Positions 26,694-36,333 are shown, numbered from the stretch's first letter. The stretch: DNA of 64,000 nucleotides from RFSX01 sp965230215 (GCA_965230215.1 CBDDKN010000001.1:1550001-1614000); one strand, 5' to 3'. A program made the numbers and translations. Notes: generated from the letters alone by a model not told the origin.

Positions 26694-28151
26694 TTACTCG
26701 GAAATAGTTTCTGTATAGTCTGAAAGCTCTGCCTGTCGACGTTTGAATATGGCTATATACTCTCTTACATTATTGATATTCAGAATGATTATCAAGGTAA
26801 AACATAACACAAACTGAATAATTCCAAAGAGTTGATAGCTCCAACCCATGACGCCTGCCAGGTATTGCAATAAAAAGATTATTCCAAAAATGATAACCGG
26901 TGTCAGTATTATCGAATTGAAACTGTAGGCCACGTGCTGGTGCTTTTGTGCATAGATATAAAACAAAGCGGCCATACATGAATTAGCTATGATGGTAGCG
27001 ATGATAACACCCCAAATCTCATATTTCGGTATCAGGTACACAAATCCAAGCAGTAGTGCCAGAAGCGCTACAAAAGACAACATTGTGATGGTATGTGAGC
27101 TTTTAGCAAACAACAACTGCTGATAAAACAACTTGGCAAGTACCAGGGTGAAGAACAGCAGACAAGCCAGAGGCATGTAATCGGCAATTGCAAAGTAGAC
27201 TTCCTTTGGCGTGATCACATGAATGAAGCAAGCCACCAGAATAATCAATGGCACAAATAACAGAGGGATGTTAATGACCATCTTTGTTAGAATGGAGATC
27301 GTTTCTTTATCAGATTTTGGACCCATGGCAAATTGCTCAAATAGGAATGGGCGCACACCATTTATGACAGCTTCTACAGCCAGAAGTATGACGCTTGATA
27401 ATATCATAAGCAAAGCAAAAACCGCTACCGTTTCCAGATCCGTATATCGCTCGAGAAATATTCGTCCACCGCGCGATAAAAACCAGTAGATGATGAGGTA
27501 CGGCAACAGCATGATGCTGAATCGCAGTGATGCCTTGATCTTGGAATAGTCAATCTTAAAGCTGATCAATGAAGGTTCTCTGATAATGATAAGCAGGGTC
27601 ACAAGAATATTGCCCAGCAATATCCCCTCAAGTGCGCCGCTGACACCGCGATCCAGGAGTATGATAAAGACAAACTGGAATACAACAATAGATATCACAT
27701 GGGTCAACATAACCTGACTGAAACGCCACACATCCTTCTCATTCTTGAGGAAAGTGACATAGACCTGATTGGCTTCAAACAGCAGGGTGTACAAAATCAC
27801 AATCATTCCATATGGAAAAAACCGAACTGCTTCATCTTTGAATATACTGTCGAATATGAAGTCCCCAGTGAAATATATCAATGCTGTAAAGATGAGACCG
27901 ACAAGCAAACTCCCGGTATACAGGGTTTTAAGATACTCTATCTGTTGCCTTCGGTCATCGAGATAATCATAATAATGCGTCATCATCGCGGTATTCAGCT
28001 TCAATGAAACCAGAATCATTGCAATCGCAGCAACATCGATCATCAAATTGTAAATAGCGTATTCCTGGCTAGTAAAAAAGGAGAGGTATAACGGAAGTAA
28101 GAAAACATAGATAGCGGGCCTTAAAAATCCGATAAGGCTATAGAAACCCAT
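26694..28151 (-). CDS. Polysaccharide/lipid flippase of the MOP superfamily (Wzx-like)
   Basis: This 485-residue inner-membrane protein has about 12-14 hydrophobic segments across its length. It starts MGFYSLIGFLRPAIYVFLLPLYLSFFTSQEYAIYNLMI, the N-terminal pattern typical of polysaccharide biosynthesis / oligosaccharide flippase proteins (transmembrane helix 1, then a loop with Tyr-x-x-Tyr/Asn before helix 2). The family flips undecaprenyl-linked glycans or similar amphiphiles to the outer face of the inner membrane. It ends with a charged cytoplasmic tail (FKRRQAELSDYTETISE). ribA lies 45 bases downstream on the same strand and may be cotranscribed. The substrate is unknown. Confidence 0.85.
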   Translation of the reverse strand: MGFYSLIGFLRPAIYVFLLPLYLSFFTSQEYAIYNLMIDVAAIAMILVSLKLNTAMMTHYYDYLDDRRQQIEYLKTLYTGSLLVGLIFTALIYFTGDFIFDSIFKDEAVRFFPYGMIVILYTLLFEANQVYVTFLKNEKDVWRFSQVMLTHVISIVVFQFVFIILLDRGVSGALEGILLGNILVTLLIIIREPSLISFKIDYSKIKASLRFSIMLLPYLIIYWFLSRGGRIFLERYTDLETVAVFALLMILSSVILLAVEAVINGVRPFLFEQFAMGPKSDKETISILTKMVINIPLLFVPLIILVACFIHVITPKEVYFAIADYMPLACLLFFTLVLAKLFYQQLLFAKSSHTITMLSFVALLALLLGFVYLIPKYEIWGVIIATIIANSCMAALFYIYAQKHQHVAYSFNSIILTPVIIFGIIFLLQYLAGVMGWSYQLFGIIQFVLCFTLIIILNINNVREYIAIFKRRQAELSDYTETISE

Positions 28152-28274
28152 ACCAACAAGAGGTTGAGTTTTAGACAGCTCATCTACTTTTCGTACGAAG
28201 GAATTGATAATTGCAAAATTTCGAATATCAATATAATCAATAATTTAACATTGACGACATTTTGCCATAATAAG

Positions 28275-29336
28275 CTATTTACCAGCTCGCATCTGTATAT
28301 AGGCATTGAGATCGGCCAGCTGCTGATTGCTCATTTTTTCCAGTGGATACTGTGGCATGTAGGACCTGCGACCAGAAACACTATAAATACCATATCGTGT
28401 TGCTTGAAAAATGGAATGATCAGTGTATCCCACAGATTTTTTTGCCAGATGCTTGAAAGTGATGTCTTCATCATCAAGCAGGAAATAAGAGTACCTTTTC
28501 TCAGCATGACAGTGCAGACAACTGTTTTCATAGATCATCTTGCCATTATCGGTATCCCCCTGAAGCGCTTCAACGGCAAGTTTTGAATCGTAAGCTGTTG
28601 TAAAAGTGGCCGGGGAATCTCTTTTGTATTTGGATAACAATAAGGTTTTGGCCGAGTCTTGTTGCACTCTGGTTTTATATGATTTCTCGATAAACTGAAG
28701 TTGCTCTTCATCCAGTTCAAGGTCCTCAATTTTTAGATCTATTGTCCACAGATAAGCCAAAATAGATTCCAACTCCCAATCCTGCAATTTTCTGCCCTGA
28801 GCGCATTCCACAGCACAAAGCTGAATGGCCTCTCGTATATCTTCACGCGCTGGTATTACCAGGTCACCATATTTTTTGTAGTAATCACCATTATAAAACT
28901 GTTCTCTGTTGACCGCCCCGTACAGACTTGTGCCCTGCAGGAATGGCAGGCCTTTTTCATTGGTATAAACCAATCTCGCCTGTGGGTCAGACTGACTCAG
29001 ATCCGGATCTTCACGTTCAAGATTATGACATGAGGTACAGACGAAATGCTTGCTCTGTTTTTTGGTACGACCTCCTCCAGGTCGCGTCGAGAAACCTTCT
29101 TTAATAAGTGTCTCACCCCTCTTAGCAGAAACACCAAAGATATCTGTATTGGGAAAATGATCAACAGCATCGTATCCAAAGGATTCCAATAATTTAAACA
29201 CCCGCATATTGTCATCCAGGATGGAACGATCCTCTATTGGGACCATATAAGCTGCACATACAATAAAGGCTGCCACCAAGATTGCTGATGCAGATCTTTT
29301 ATTGGAAATCATTTTGTAAAAATCTCTTTTCATCAT
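28275..29336 (-). CDS. Secreted di-haem cytochrome c
   Basis: This 353-residue protein has an N-terminal membrane/signal segment (about residues 17-33, ASAILVAAFIVCAAYMV). It carries two class-I haem motifs, CTSCH (Cys100, Cys103, His104) and CLHCH (about residue 272), each in its own cytochrome c domain. YMPQYPLEKMSNQQLADLNAYIQMR at the C-terminus supplies the likely Met ligand for haem 2. It lies downstream of a DUF5777 barrel and a CX4CH haem lipoprotein in what looks like one operon. The three together suggest electron transfer at the outer membrane or periplasm, but acceptor and donor are not evident. Confidence 0.87.
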   Translation of the reverse strand: MMKRDFYKMISNKRSASAILVAAFIVCAAYMVPIEDRSILDDNMRVFKLLESFGYDAVDHFPNTDIFGVSAKRGETLIKEGFSTRPGGGRTKKQSKHFVCTSCHNLEREDPDLSQSDPQARLVYTNEKGLPFLQGTSLYGAVNREQFYNGDYYKKYGDLVIPAREDIREAIQLCAVECAQGRKLQDWELESILAYLWTIDLKIEDLELDEEQLQFIEKSYKTRVQQDSAKTLLLSKYKRDSPATFTTAYDSKLAVEALQGDTDNGKMIYENSCLHCHAEKRYSYFLLDDEDITFKHLAKKSVGYTDHSIFQATRYGIYSVSGRRSYMPQYPLEKMSNQQLADLNAYIQMRAGK

Positions 29337-29401
29337 GTTTCCCTAATGCATTATTATTCTAAAATATTATTTACCATACACTCATTAATAGTTTCTTAAA
29401 A

Positions 29402-30253
29402 CTACAATTTGAATGCTCTGGATATCGTAAAACCAATACGGTACTCACCATCAGCCCAATTGGACCTTGTGTAAGGCAGATAATCTGTCTCCATAATTCC
29501 AGTTGCGTTGGTCAGGTTGACCTGGAAAACGTGGCCACCACCGGTTTCCCACTCAAAACCGATACCAATTGGATAATAGTATCCGTTTTCCGTTGTTCTC
29601 AAATCTGAAATCGGAATATTCGCATCCACAATCAGACCAAATACTTTGGTAAACTGATATTTGAATGCTGCAGATATACTGGGTAAATCATTCTTGTCAT
29701 TGGACAGCACATTGTTGCGATAAGTCCATGCTGCACCAATTTGCAAGGCTGTACGTTCACCAAGCTTGTGTGCCAAAAGGAATTGAAGATTGTAACTCAA
29801 TCTATGCACAGACTTTTGGATCAGGTTACTCGCCTGCATCGTTGAATAAGATGCCGTTGCCACAAATGCCATACTTACCGGGTTGTTCCCTTCTTCCTCT
29901 TGAGACATGATTCTGTATTTGAACAAGCCATTAAGGTTCTGTCTCAAAGGTCCTGATCCCTTCGTACGGCTAATACCCACCATCAAGCGATCAGTAACAC
30001 CATATTCCAAACCGGTTAAGATGTCTGTTGCATTTTCAAGTCCGTAAAATGTAGGCCATCCCCCTGCAGCTCCAGCAGCATCTCCAAAGCGGTGAGATAT
30101 TCTGAAGTCAAGTATTCCTTTTTTCAGAGTTTCCACCGAATGGGTGTTTATTATGCGCGTATCCTTAAAAGTCTGAACTGCTTCACCTTGGCCATTTGTA
30201 ATTGTAGCCAAGGCAATGAACGGAATTAAGAGTGTGATAATTCGTCTAAACAT
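29402..30253 (-). CDS. DUF5777 family outer-membrane beta-barrel protein
   Basis: The ATG at 30253-30251 gives 283 residues starting MFRRIITLLIPFIALATITNGQ, a clean signal peptide. A further ATG ten codons upstream (30283) would overlap the preceding gene by 26 bases and add a basic extension, so I prefer the shorter form. The body shows alternating amphipathic strands and the family opening DTRIINTHSVETLKKGILDFRISHRFGD, ending in a strand with GEYRIGFTISRAFKL. DUF5777 proteins are small predicted barrels found beside cytochromes and YceI-type proteins in Bacteroidota. Here it sits between two haem protein genes. A porin or scaffold role for the redox proteins is inferred. Confidence 0.82.
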   Translation of the reverse strand: MFRRIITLLIPFIALATITNGQGEAVQTFKDTRIINTHSVETLKKGILDFRISHRFGDAAGAAGGWPTFYGLENATDILTGLEYGVTDRLMVGISRTKGSGPLRQNLNGLFKYRIMSQEEEGNNPVSMAFVATASYSTMQASNLIQKSVHRLSYNLQFLLAHKLGERTALQIGAAWTYRNNVLSNDKNDLPSISAAFKYQFTKVFGLIVDANIPISDLRTTENGYYYPIGIGFEWETGGGHVFQVNLTNATGIMETDYLPYTRSNWADGEYRIGFTISRAFKL

Positions 30254-30257
30254 CCTA

Positions 30258-30935
30258 TTAGTTTTCAGGGTAATCGTTTTCAACCCAACATAAAATCAAT
30301 TGAAGTTCTTCTTCTGTTAGCTCTGTAGGACCTGGTGCCCGGTCTGGCGGCATACCAAGGACTGGATCATCTTTGCTGTCGATAACTCGCCTGAAAAAAG
30401 AACCGTTTTCAAGGTCCAATTCAAGACCTGCATATGAACTGTAATCTCCAGGTACTCCTGGGGTTCCATTATGACAACCACTGTAGGCACAGGTAGCATC
30501 TATAATAATCTTTATGCTCTCATCATAGGTGGCTACGACTTCCTCTGCTTCTTCAGGATACCCCGCTTCAGCCCACATCATAAGAATCTCTAACGATTCT
30601 TCATCAAGATCAGCCGGTCCACCAAAGTCTACGGCATTATCAGGAGGCATGCCCAGAACCGGATTTTCTCTGAGATCAAACACTCTGGATGCAAATGATC
30701 CGAACTGAATGAAATTCTCCAGACCCGCATAACTGGTAAAGTTACCCGGTGTTCCTGCTGACAATCCATCATGGCAACCTGAGTAAGCACATGTGGCATC
30801 AATTATGGCCTTGGCATCGTTCGCATAATCTACGGAACTGCCGCAGGTATTGACCTGAGGTTCCGTCATGTCACGCGTACATGAGACCAATATCAAACAA
30901 GCTGTAAATAGTGATATTTGGAATATCCTGTCCAT
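30258..30935 (-). CDS. Lipoprotein with two CX4CH haem-type repeats
   Basis: This 225-residue lipoprotein has its lipobox Cys at residue 19 (LILVSCTRD). Two internal repeats spaced by exactly 100 residues each carry ATCAYSGCH: Cys49-x4-Cys54-His55 and Cys149-x4-Cys154-His155. Each is followed about 40 residues later by NPVLGMPPD, whose Met could be the sixth haem ligand. CX4CH is a rare variant of the CXXCH haem attachment site, though it recurs in Bacteroidota lipoproteins of this sort. It heads a run with DUF5777 and the di-haem cytochrome gene: the stop lies 4 bases before the chosen DUF5777 ATG. Haem attachment is inferred, not shown. Confidence 0.8.
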   Translation of the reverse strand: MDRIFQISLFTACLILVSCTRDMTEPQVNTCGSSVDYANDAKAIIDATCAYSGCHDGLSAGTPGNFTSYAGLENFIQFGSFASRVFDLRENPVLGMPPDNAVDFGGPADLDEESLEILMMWAEAGYPEEAEEVVATYDESIKIIIDATCAYSGCHNGTPGVPGDYSSYAGLELDLENGSFFRRVIDSKDDPVLGMPPDRAPGPTELTEEELQLILCWVENDYPEN

Positions 30936-31026
30936 TCCCTTATTTATAATTTTTAAACAATTCCTAGTGTGAAACGTAAATTATTCAGCGCTGATAGTCG
31001 TTCTCGCATTTCAGAGGAAAATGATA

Positions 31027-31034
31027 TAAATTTG
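31027..31034 (+). promoter_or_regulatory. -7 promoter box of the bacilliredoxin gene
   Basis: TAAATTTG, a full TAnnTTTG match, lies 69 bases before the ATG at 31103. No convincing TTG is seen at -33. Confidence 0.5.
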
Positions 31035-31102
31035 CGATCCCTGAAACTGATCAAAAAACTTGAACAATTTTACGCAATTAAGCATTAATAAAAAAAATTA
31101 AA

Positions 31103-31516
31103 ATGTATCCTTTAGAATTAGTCGCTCCAATGACAAAAGACTTGACGGACTTCGGGTTCGAAAGCATGACAACGCCAGAAGATGTTGATAATGTGCTTGG
31201 CAACAATGAAGGAACCGTTTTAATGGTTGTCAATTCGGTTTGTGGATGTGCTGCAGCCAATGCGAGACCTGCTGCCAAGTTAGCTTTACATCACGCTAAA
31301 AAGCCAGGAAAGGCTGTAACTGTATTTGCTGGTGTTGATAGAGAAGCCACTGCTAAAGCAAGAGAATATCTGCTTCCTTATCCGCCATCATCGCCTGCGA
31401 TAGCATTGTTCAAAGATGGCCAATTGGTGCACATGATCGAAAGACACCATATCGAAGGTAGATCAGCACAGATGATTGCTCAAAATCTTGTTGAGGCTAT
31501 GAATAGCCACTGCTAA
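31103..31516 (+). CDS. BrxA/BrxB family bacilliredoxin (YphP/YqiW type)
   Basis: This 137-residue thioredoxin-like protein begins MYPLELVAPMTKDLTDFGF and has the active-site CGC at Cys47-Gly48-Cys49 (VNSVCGCAAANARPA). It also has the family segments VTVFAGVDREATAKAREYL and PSSPAIALFKDGQLVHMIERHHIEGRS. The last residue is Cys137. In Bacillus these proteins remove bacillithiol from oxidised protein thiols. Many Bacteroidota make bacillithiol, so thiol de-protection after oxidative stress is the likely role. The peroxidase and cytochromes nearby fit redox stress but are not in the same operon. Confidence 0.93.
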   Translation: MYPLELVAPMTKDLTDFGFESMTTPEDVDNVLGNNEGTVLMVVNSVCGCAAANARPAAKLALHHAKKPGKAVTVFAGVDREATAKAREYLLPYPPSSPAIALFKDGQLVHMIERHHIEGRSAQMIAQNLVEAMNSHC

Positions 31517-31524
31517 ATAAAAAA

Positions 31525-31550
31525 TTCCCGATCAATTTCTTGACCGGGAA
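31525..31550. terminator. Convergent terminator between bacilliredoxin and adhesin genes
   Basis: TTCCCG-A-TCAA, loop TTTC, TTGA-C-CGGGAA forms a stem with one mismatch. A-rich flanks on both sides give a T run in the minus direction and a weaker one in the plus direction. Confidence 0.75.
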
Positions 31551-31578
31551 AAATCTCAACGCTCTTAGTAAAATATTT

Positions 31579-34500
31579 TTAAGGATTGAAGATCACCACA
31601 CGGTGGTTTTCAATCTTTTTTTCGTGTAGAATTTGCAGGATGTATGTCCCCGTTTCAAGCACCTGTGTATCTATAGCTAATCGATGCTCCCCCGTTGTAA
31701 GAATTGTTTGAAAGTTTTGGTTGGCAATCACTTTGGACTGCATATCCATGATCCTATAACTCAAAGCATCACCCGTCCCTTCTGACTCAATACGCAACTG
31801 AATTTCACCAGCATACGACGGATTAGGGTACACAGACGACCAGCCTGTTGACTCCCCAACTATACTTCTGGAATTGGTTCTTTGCTCCAGATTATCAACT
31901 GTAATTGATTGATCCTTATTCGAATCGTCGTTGACAGGTGAGGTATTATCGATGTAAATTCCCGAATTAATGCCATAATACATGCCGCCCTTATCAACTC
32001 TAAAAATGTCGGTGTCTCCCTCCTGACTGACAACATCGCTATCCAGCCTTTCGTCTGTTCCAACATAGGCTTCAGTAAACACATATCCTGGCAATAACTC
32101 AAAGTTGATATAATACTCGCCCTCCGGAATATCACAGATCACATATTGCCCATTATTATCTGTAAATACTGACTGGACAAATGCACCATCTGCATTAAAT
32201 AAACTCACAGCGGCATTGGCCACTCGCGGTTCAATCAATTGCATGCTTTGTTCTTCTTCCTGTTCAGGCTTGCTTCCTGTATCATCCATATCCAGCAGGC
32301 CATCCTCATCAAGATCTATCCAATAGTAACCTGAGATACAAGCCGAGGTCGCAAATAAGCCAGCATTCACACCTTCGATAACTTTGGAGCCTGTTATATC
32401 AAGATTATGTGTTCTGCCTTCGGCATCCTCAACATCAGAGTCAAATAGCTCATCCTGACCCATATTGGCCGGAGAAAAAACATATCCATCTGGCAATTCA
32501 AACTTGATATAATGAAGACCTGTATAGAGATTGTAAAATCTATAGATACCGTCAGCGTCTGTGGTGGTCTCCTGAAGAAGCTCATCATCTGCATTATACA
32601 ATTCCACCCTCACATCGGCCATCCCTGTTTCAACGCCACTTCGGGTACCATCCATATTCTCGTCTACATATACCGTTCCTCCAACTATGGACTGGTGATA
32701 GTTCAATCCCAGGTCATAATCCAACTCTACGATACCATCGACAAGCGTAATCAACTCTGACACATATCTTTCCTGTTCCAGTCTTAATTCGGAATCTTTT
32801 TCCTCATTACCCATATCCTGAAGGGTTGGTGTATAACTTTCGCTTGCTGATGGCAATTCAAGTCTGTAAGTACCCGGAATGAGGTTTTCAAATCTGTAAA
32901 AGCCATCCAGGTCTGTTGTAGTGCTCCCTATGACATTATCATCTTCATCCAATAGTATAATATCTATACCAGCCAACCCTGGCTCAGAGGCATCCTGCTG
33001 TCCATCAACATTTTCATCCAACCATACAAGATCACCAAGCTGTGAGTATGGTAAAAAAGCCATGTCTACCTGAATGTCATCTTCTTCTATACCAAAACAC
33101 ACAGTACTCAATTCGTCTTCTGTTTCATCTATATCTGAATCAAGCCCCAATAAAGTGGTATATCCATCCATGTCTGTCCATGTTATATAATATAAGCCAC
33201 CTGGAACATCAATAAACTCATAATATCCCCCCTGATCGGTGGTTTGCTGATCGATGAGGGTGCCACCACAACTATACAGGCTCACGGTAATGGCAGCCAT
33301 GCCATCTTCTCCAACTTGCTCCAAGTTTCCATCACCATCAATAAAAACATATCCACTTATATCAGAATTGGAATTGCTGGATGCGGATTGTAATCCCAGA
33401 TCAATATCTTCCTTATCCTCAAAATAACTGAGTTCAATCCAATCCGTTGTCAACTCATCATCCAGTATAAAGAAATCTGAATTGGCCTCAGCATCGTCAT
33501 CGTTATTCAAGGCAGGAATAAAAAGCGTCTCCAGATTATCGACAACTATGCGATATCTTCCTGCATGCAAGCCTTCAAAAACATAATGACCATCAGCGTC
33601 AGAGCTGGTTTCCGCAATGATTTGTCCAGCTTCATCTACCAATTGAAAATCTATGGATTCAAGACCCATCTCGGCATTATCCAGAAGTCCATTTCTGTTC
33701 TTATCGTGCCAAACATAATCACCAATAGAACCAAATGAAAGAAGTGGTACAAGGCTTGCCTCGTCATCGGAAAGATCAATACATGGTGATTGAATAATGC
33801 TGTTATTCGATTCAAAGTCAGACGCACTGTCAACGAAAAGATCGATACCAAGATCGATGGTATAATAATAAGACCCATCTGGAAGACCATCAAACATTAC
33901 CAATCCGTCAATATCGCTTGAGCTGGTTACCAGAACCGTATCATCACAATCATATAGTGTGACCAACAGATTCTCAACCGGGTTTTCACCATCAATGATT
34001 CCATTGTTATTGCGATCTTCAAAAATGTTAATCTCTAGATCGTTGGCATCAAAATTAAATATGAATTCGCTGTCTGAATTCAGTTCATTTTCGATTATTG
34101 TAATGCAAGAAGTACACTCAATTGATTTTGGAATATAAATATCCTGTCTTCTGGTTTCAGCGCATAGCTTGTATTCTCCGGGCTTTAAGCCAGTGAAGTC
34201 AAATTGTCCGTCAGTACCTGTCTCCAGCTCTGTAATATAATTATCCTGACAATCCAATAGTTGTACATTGACAGCCTCGAGAATAATATCATCATTACCT
34301 AAGGTATTGTCATAATCTGTATCCAGCCACGCCAGACCACTCAAAGCAGCTGTTCTGTAAAATGCTGCGTCATACATCAACCTATCGTTCACAACGAGAT
34401 CAAAAGACTCGGTTAGATAGTCAGCATCTATATCATTTTCGGTACCGGGATCAGATGGCAGGTATGCCTCTGACCTGAAAAAGCGCAATTTGTAGTTTCC

Positions 34501-35895
34501 CGGATCAATATTTCCAATAATATATTGCCCATCAGCACCGGATATGGTAGACTTAACTACATCATCATTTTCATCCACTAGTTCCACATTAACTTCAGAT
34601 AGCATTTCATCATCACTCTCGAATACACCATTGGCATTCTTATCGAGCCAGCACAGACCTTCGATACTGCTCTTCTCTGCAAAACCAAAGTCAATATTTT
34701 CGATGTTCTGTCCAGCCTCCAAAATGATAAGACGACTCATTTTCTCATCAAGAAATTCGAAGAAATCAGAATCATTATCATCATCGCTATCGTGGCTTTG
34801 CGTGATTTCCATATCATTTATGGCTACCTTGATAAAGTAGCGTCCGGGGTCAAGGTTATCAAAGAGATAGTTTCCTTCATCGGTGACTGTTTCTGCAAGG
34901 TATTCCATTGATTCAGAATAGAGATAGACACGTTTGTTATCTATACCTGGCTCTTGTGAGTCTTGAAGACCATTGCCATTCAGATCATGCCATACATAGT
35001 TGCCTATACTTGAAGGCGCACAATGACGAAATTCAAGGGCTTTACAACATTGTTCTTCAGTATCATCATTATAAATCTTGGTCAGGCATATCTCATATAC
35101 ACCATACTCTGAATTCTCTGCTGCCAGCGTGAGCAGAAATGGCATGTGGTCCTGAGAATCATAAGACAATTCTTCAGGTATATCCCATACATATTCTTTA
35201 ACATTGGCTTCCGGGTCAGCATAGATTGATATGTAGCGGTCGTTATCACAAAAATCCAGAGCCGCTTCATAGAATACTGTTATAAGAATCTGATCCAGAT
35301 GGGCTTCAATACTTTCTGTACTTCTGTTCTGAAGTTCAATGGATACACCAAAATTGTCATGGTTGATATCATCTGCAGTCCAGTCGTGTCCCCAATCATC
35401 TCTTTCACTTCCGTAGGACCAGTAATCGTAGATAGATGCCTCCTGATTCCAGGGTTTGCCTTTCAATGCTTTATTGGCTTTATTGAAACCTTTACTCTTA
35501 CCATCTGAACCTGTCAGATATAGGCGATAATCTTTGACTACACCATCTCCTATTGCATGCCCAAACATCTTAACTTCAACACCTGTAATTATGGCTGAGG
35601 CGGGCAACTCAAATCCGAAGCTGTTAATCCACAATGCCTGTGACTTTTGATCAGGTGCCAACGCTATGAGGGTACATGATTCATCTACAAGATCTGTAGG
35701 TCCGATATTGGACCAGGCAATTCTATCAAAGTATCTTTTGCTTACGGCTGTAGTACTGGTTTTGGGTTGAGATTCCAATCTGAAGACATCATTAGAGCGA
35801 ATGAAGCAGCTGGATTGTGCGGGTAAGGAAATCTGGGACAAGAGCATGCATAATATAAATGCATGGCACTTAAATCTAAGAGACCGTTGAGACAT
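31579..35895 (-). CDS. Giant SdrD_B-repeat surface protein with T9SS type A sorting domain
   Basis: This 1438-residue secreted protein has a signal peptide (about 1-27) and an N-terminal beta-rich region (about 28-300). It then has about nine SdrD_B/collagen-binding-B-like Ig domains of about 110 residues. Each opens like SIGNYVWHDLNGNGLQDSQEPGI or QLGDLVWLDENVDGQQDASEPGL, with DxNxDGxxD calcium-binding loops and a GxYxFxxLxPGxYxI segment. The C-terminal about 80 residues (SVYPNPSYAGEIQLRI... ENHRVVIFNP) are a T9SS sorting domain. The composition is strongly acidic. It is likely a calcium-stiffened adhesin or surface-layer component. The ATG at 35895 lies within a 9-bp inverted repeat. Confidence 0.9.
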   Translation of the reverse strand: MSQRSLRFKCHAFILCMLLSQISLPAQSSCFIRSNDVFRLESQPKTSTTAVSKRYFDRIAWSNIGPTDLVDESCTLIALAPDQKSQALWINSFGFELPASAIITGVEVKMFGHAIGDGVVKDYRLYLTGSDGKSKGFNKANKALKGKPWNQEASIYDYWSYGSERDDWGHDWTADDINHDNFGVSIELQNRSTESIEAHLDQILITVFYEAALDFCDNDRYISIYADPEANVKEYVWDIPEELSYDSQDHMPFLLTLAAENSEYGVYEICLTKIYNDDTEEQCCKALEFRHCAPSSIGNYVWHDLNGNGLQDSQEPGIDNKRVYLYSESMEYLAETVTDEGNYLFDNLDPGRYFIKVAINDMEITQSHDSDDDNDSDFFEFLDEKMSRLIILEAGQNIENIDFGFAEKSSIEGLCWLDKNANGVFESDDEMLSEVNVELVDENDDVVKSTISGADGQYIIGNIDPGNYKLRFFRSEAYLPSDPGTENDIDADYLTESFDLVVNDRLMYDAAFYRTAALSGLAWLDTDYDNTLGNDDIILEAVNVQLLDCQDNYITELETGTDGQFDFTGLKPGEYKLCAETRRQDIYIPKSIECTSCITIIENELNSDSEFIFNFDANDLEINIFEDRNNNGIIDGENPVENLLVTLYDCDDTVLVTSSSDIDGLVMFDGLPDGSYYYTIDLGIDLFVDSASDFESNNSIIQSPCIDLSDDEASLVPLLSFGSIGDYVWHDKNRNGLLDNAEMGLESIDFQLVDEAGQIIAETSSDADGHYVFEGLHAGRYRIVVDNLETLFIPALNNDDDAEANSDFFILDDELTTDWIELSYFEDKEDIDLGLQSASSNSNSDISGYVFIDGDGNLEQVGEDGMAAITVSLYSCGGTLIDQQTTDQGGYYEFIDVPGGLYYITWTDMDGYTTLLGLDSDIDETEDELSTVCFGIEEDDIQVDMAFLPYSQLGDLVWLDENVDGQQDASEPGLAGIDIILLDEDDNVIGSTTTDLDGFYRFENLIPGTYRLELPSASESYTPTLQDMGNEEKDSELRLEQERYVSELITLVDGIVELDYDLGLNYHQSIVGGTVYVDENMDGTRSGVETGMADVRVELYNADDELLQETTTDADGIYRFYNLYTGLHYIKFELPDGYVFSPANMGQDELFDSDVEDAEGRTHNLDITGSKVIEGVNAGLFATSACISGYYWIDLDEDGLLDMDDTGSKPEQEEEQSMQLIEPRVANAAVSLFNADGAFVQSVFTDNNGQYVICDIPEGEYYINFELLPGYVFTEAYVGTDERLDSDVVSQEGDTDIFRVDKGGMYYGINSGIYIDNTSPVNDDSNKDQSITVDNLEQRTNSRSIVGESTGWSSVYPNPSYAGEIQLRIESEGTGDALSYRIMDMQSKVIANQNFQTILTTGEHRLAIDTQVLETGTYILQILHEKKIENHRVVIFNP

Positions 35896-35944
35896 TCGTG
35901 TAGTTTTAGTATTTAACTGTAATAAACAATTATATTACACGAAT
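35894..35944 (-). promoter_or_regulatory. Inverted repeat enclosing the adhesin start codon
   Basis: TACACGAAT (35936-35944) and ATTCGTGTA (35894-35902) are perfect 9-bp complements around a 33-base A/T-rich loop. In the adhesin mRNA the 3' arm includes the A and U of the AUG (35895-35894), so folding would mask the start codon. It could also be a DNA operator. A near-consensus -7 box (TTATTTTG on the minus strand, 35970-35977) lies just upstream, which would put the whole repeat in the leader. Confidence 0.5.
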
Positions 35945-36333
35945 ATACATATTAAAATTAATTATATATCAAAATAATTATAATATGTTAAAAAAACATG
36001 GACATAAAAAAAGGGGTGATTTACAAACCACCCCAAGATAATGAGAATGAAACCTGGATTTATTTTAAGCTAATGCTTAATCAAATATAACTAAAATCTG
36101 TATAAACTGCTCATTAAAACCTTCTTAAATTATTGATAATCAGGAAATTAAAAATTAAAACAGCTTTTAGTTTTAGTTTATCAATATCGTGCCATAATCA
36201 CTTGAATATTGCAGAATTACATATTACAATTAATTCAAATTTCATTCCATCCTTTTGAAATTGATCAGAAAAACAAATCGATATTTTAAAATAAATCGTC
36301 CTGCAATCAATCATCAAAGCATGAATTCAGGCA
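35945..36333. other. A/T-rich intergenic stretch with terminator-like hairpin
   Basis: No frame of useful length is open on either strand between the adhesin gene and fusA. It holds the hairpin at 36006-36034, a full TAnnTTTG box on the minus strand at 36082-36089 (TATATTTG), and otherwise A/T-rich sequence. I see no protein gene. Confidence 0.7.
36006..36034 (-). terminator. Terminator-like hairpin 300 bases downstream of fusA
   Basis: GGGGTG (36013-36018) pairs with CACCCC (36029-36034), with an inner TTT/AAA pairing. In the minus direction it is followed by TTTTTTTA. It may end a long fusA 3' leader or a short RNA from the box at 36082-36089. Confidence 0.6.

Noticed and set aside
32100..35000. 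Repeated segments considered as a DNA repeat array or CRISPR
   Set aside because: The repetition is at protein level (SdrD_B domains of about 110 residues) with divergent nucleotides and no short regular spacers.
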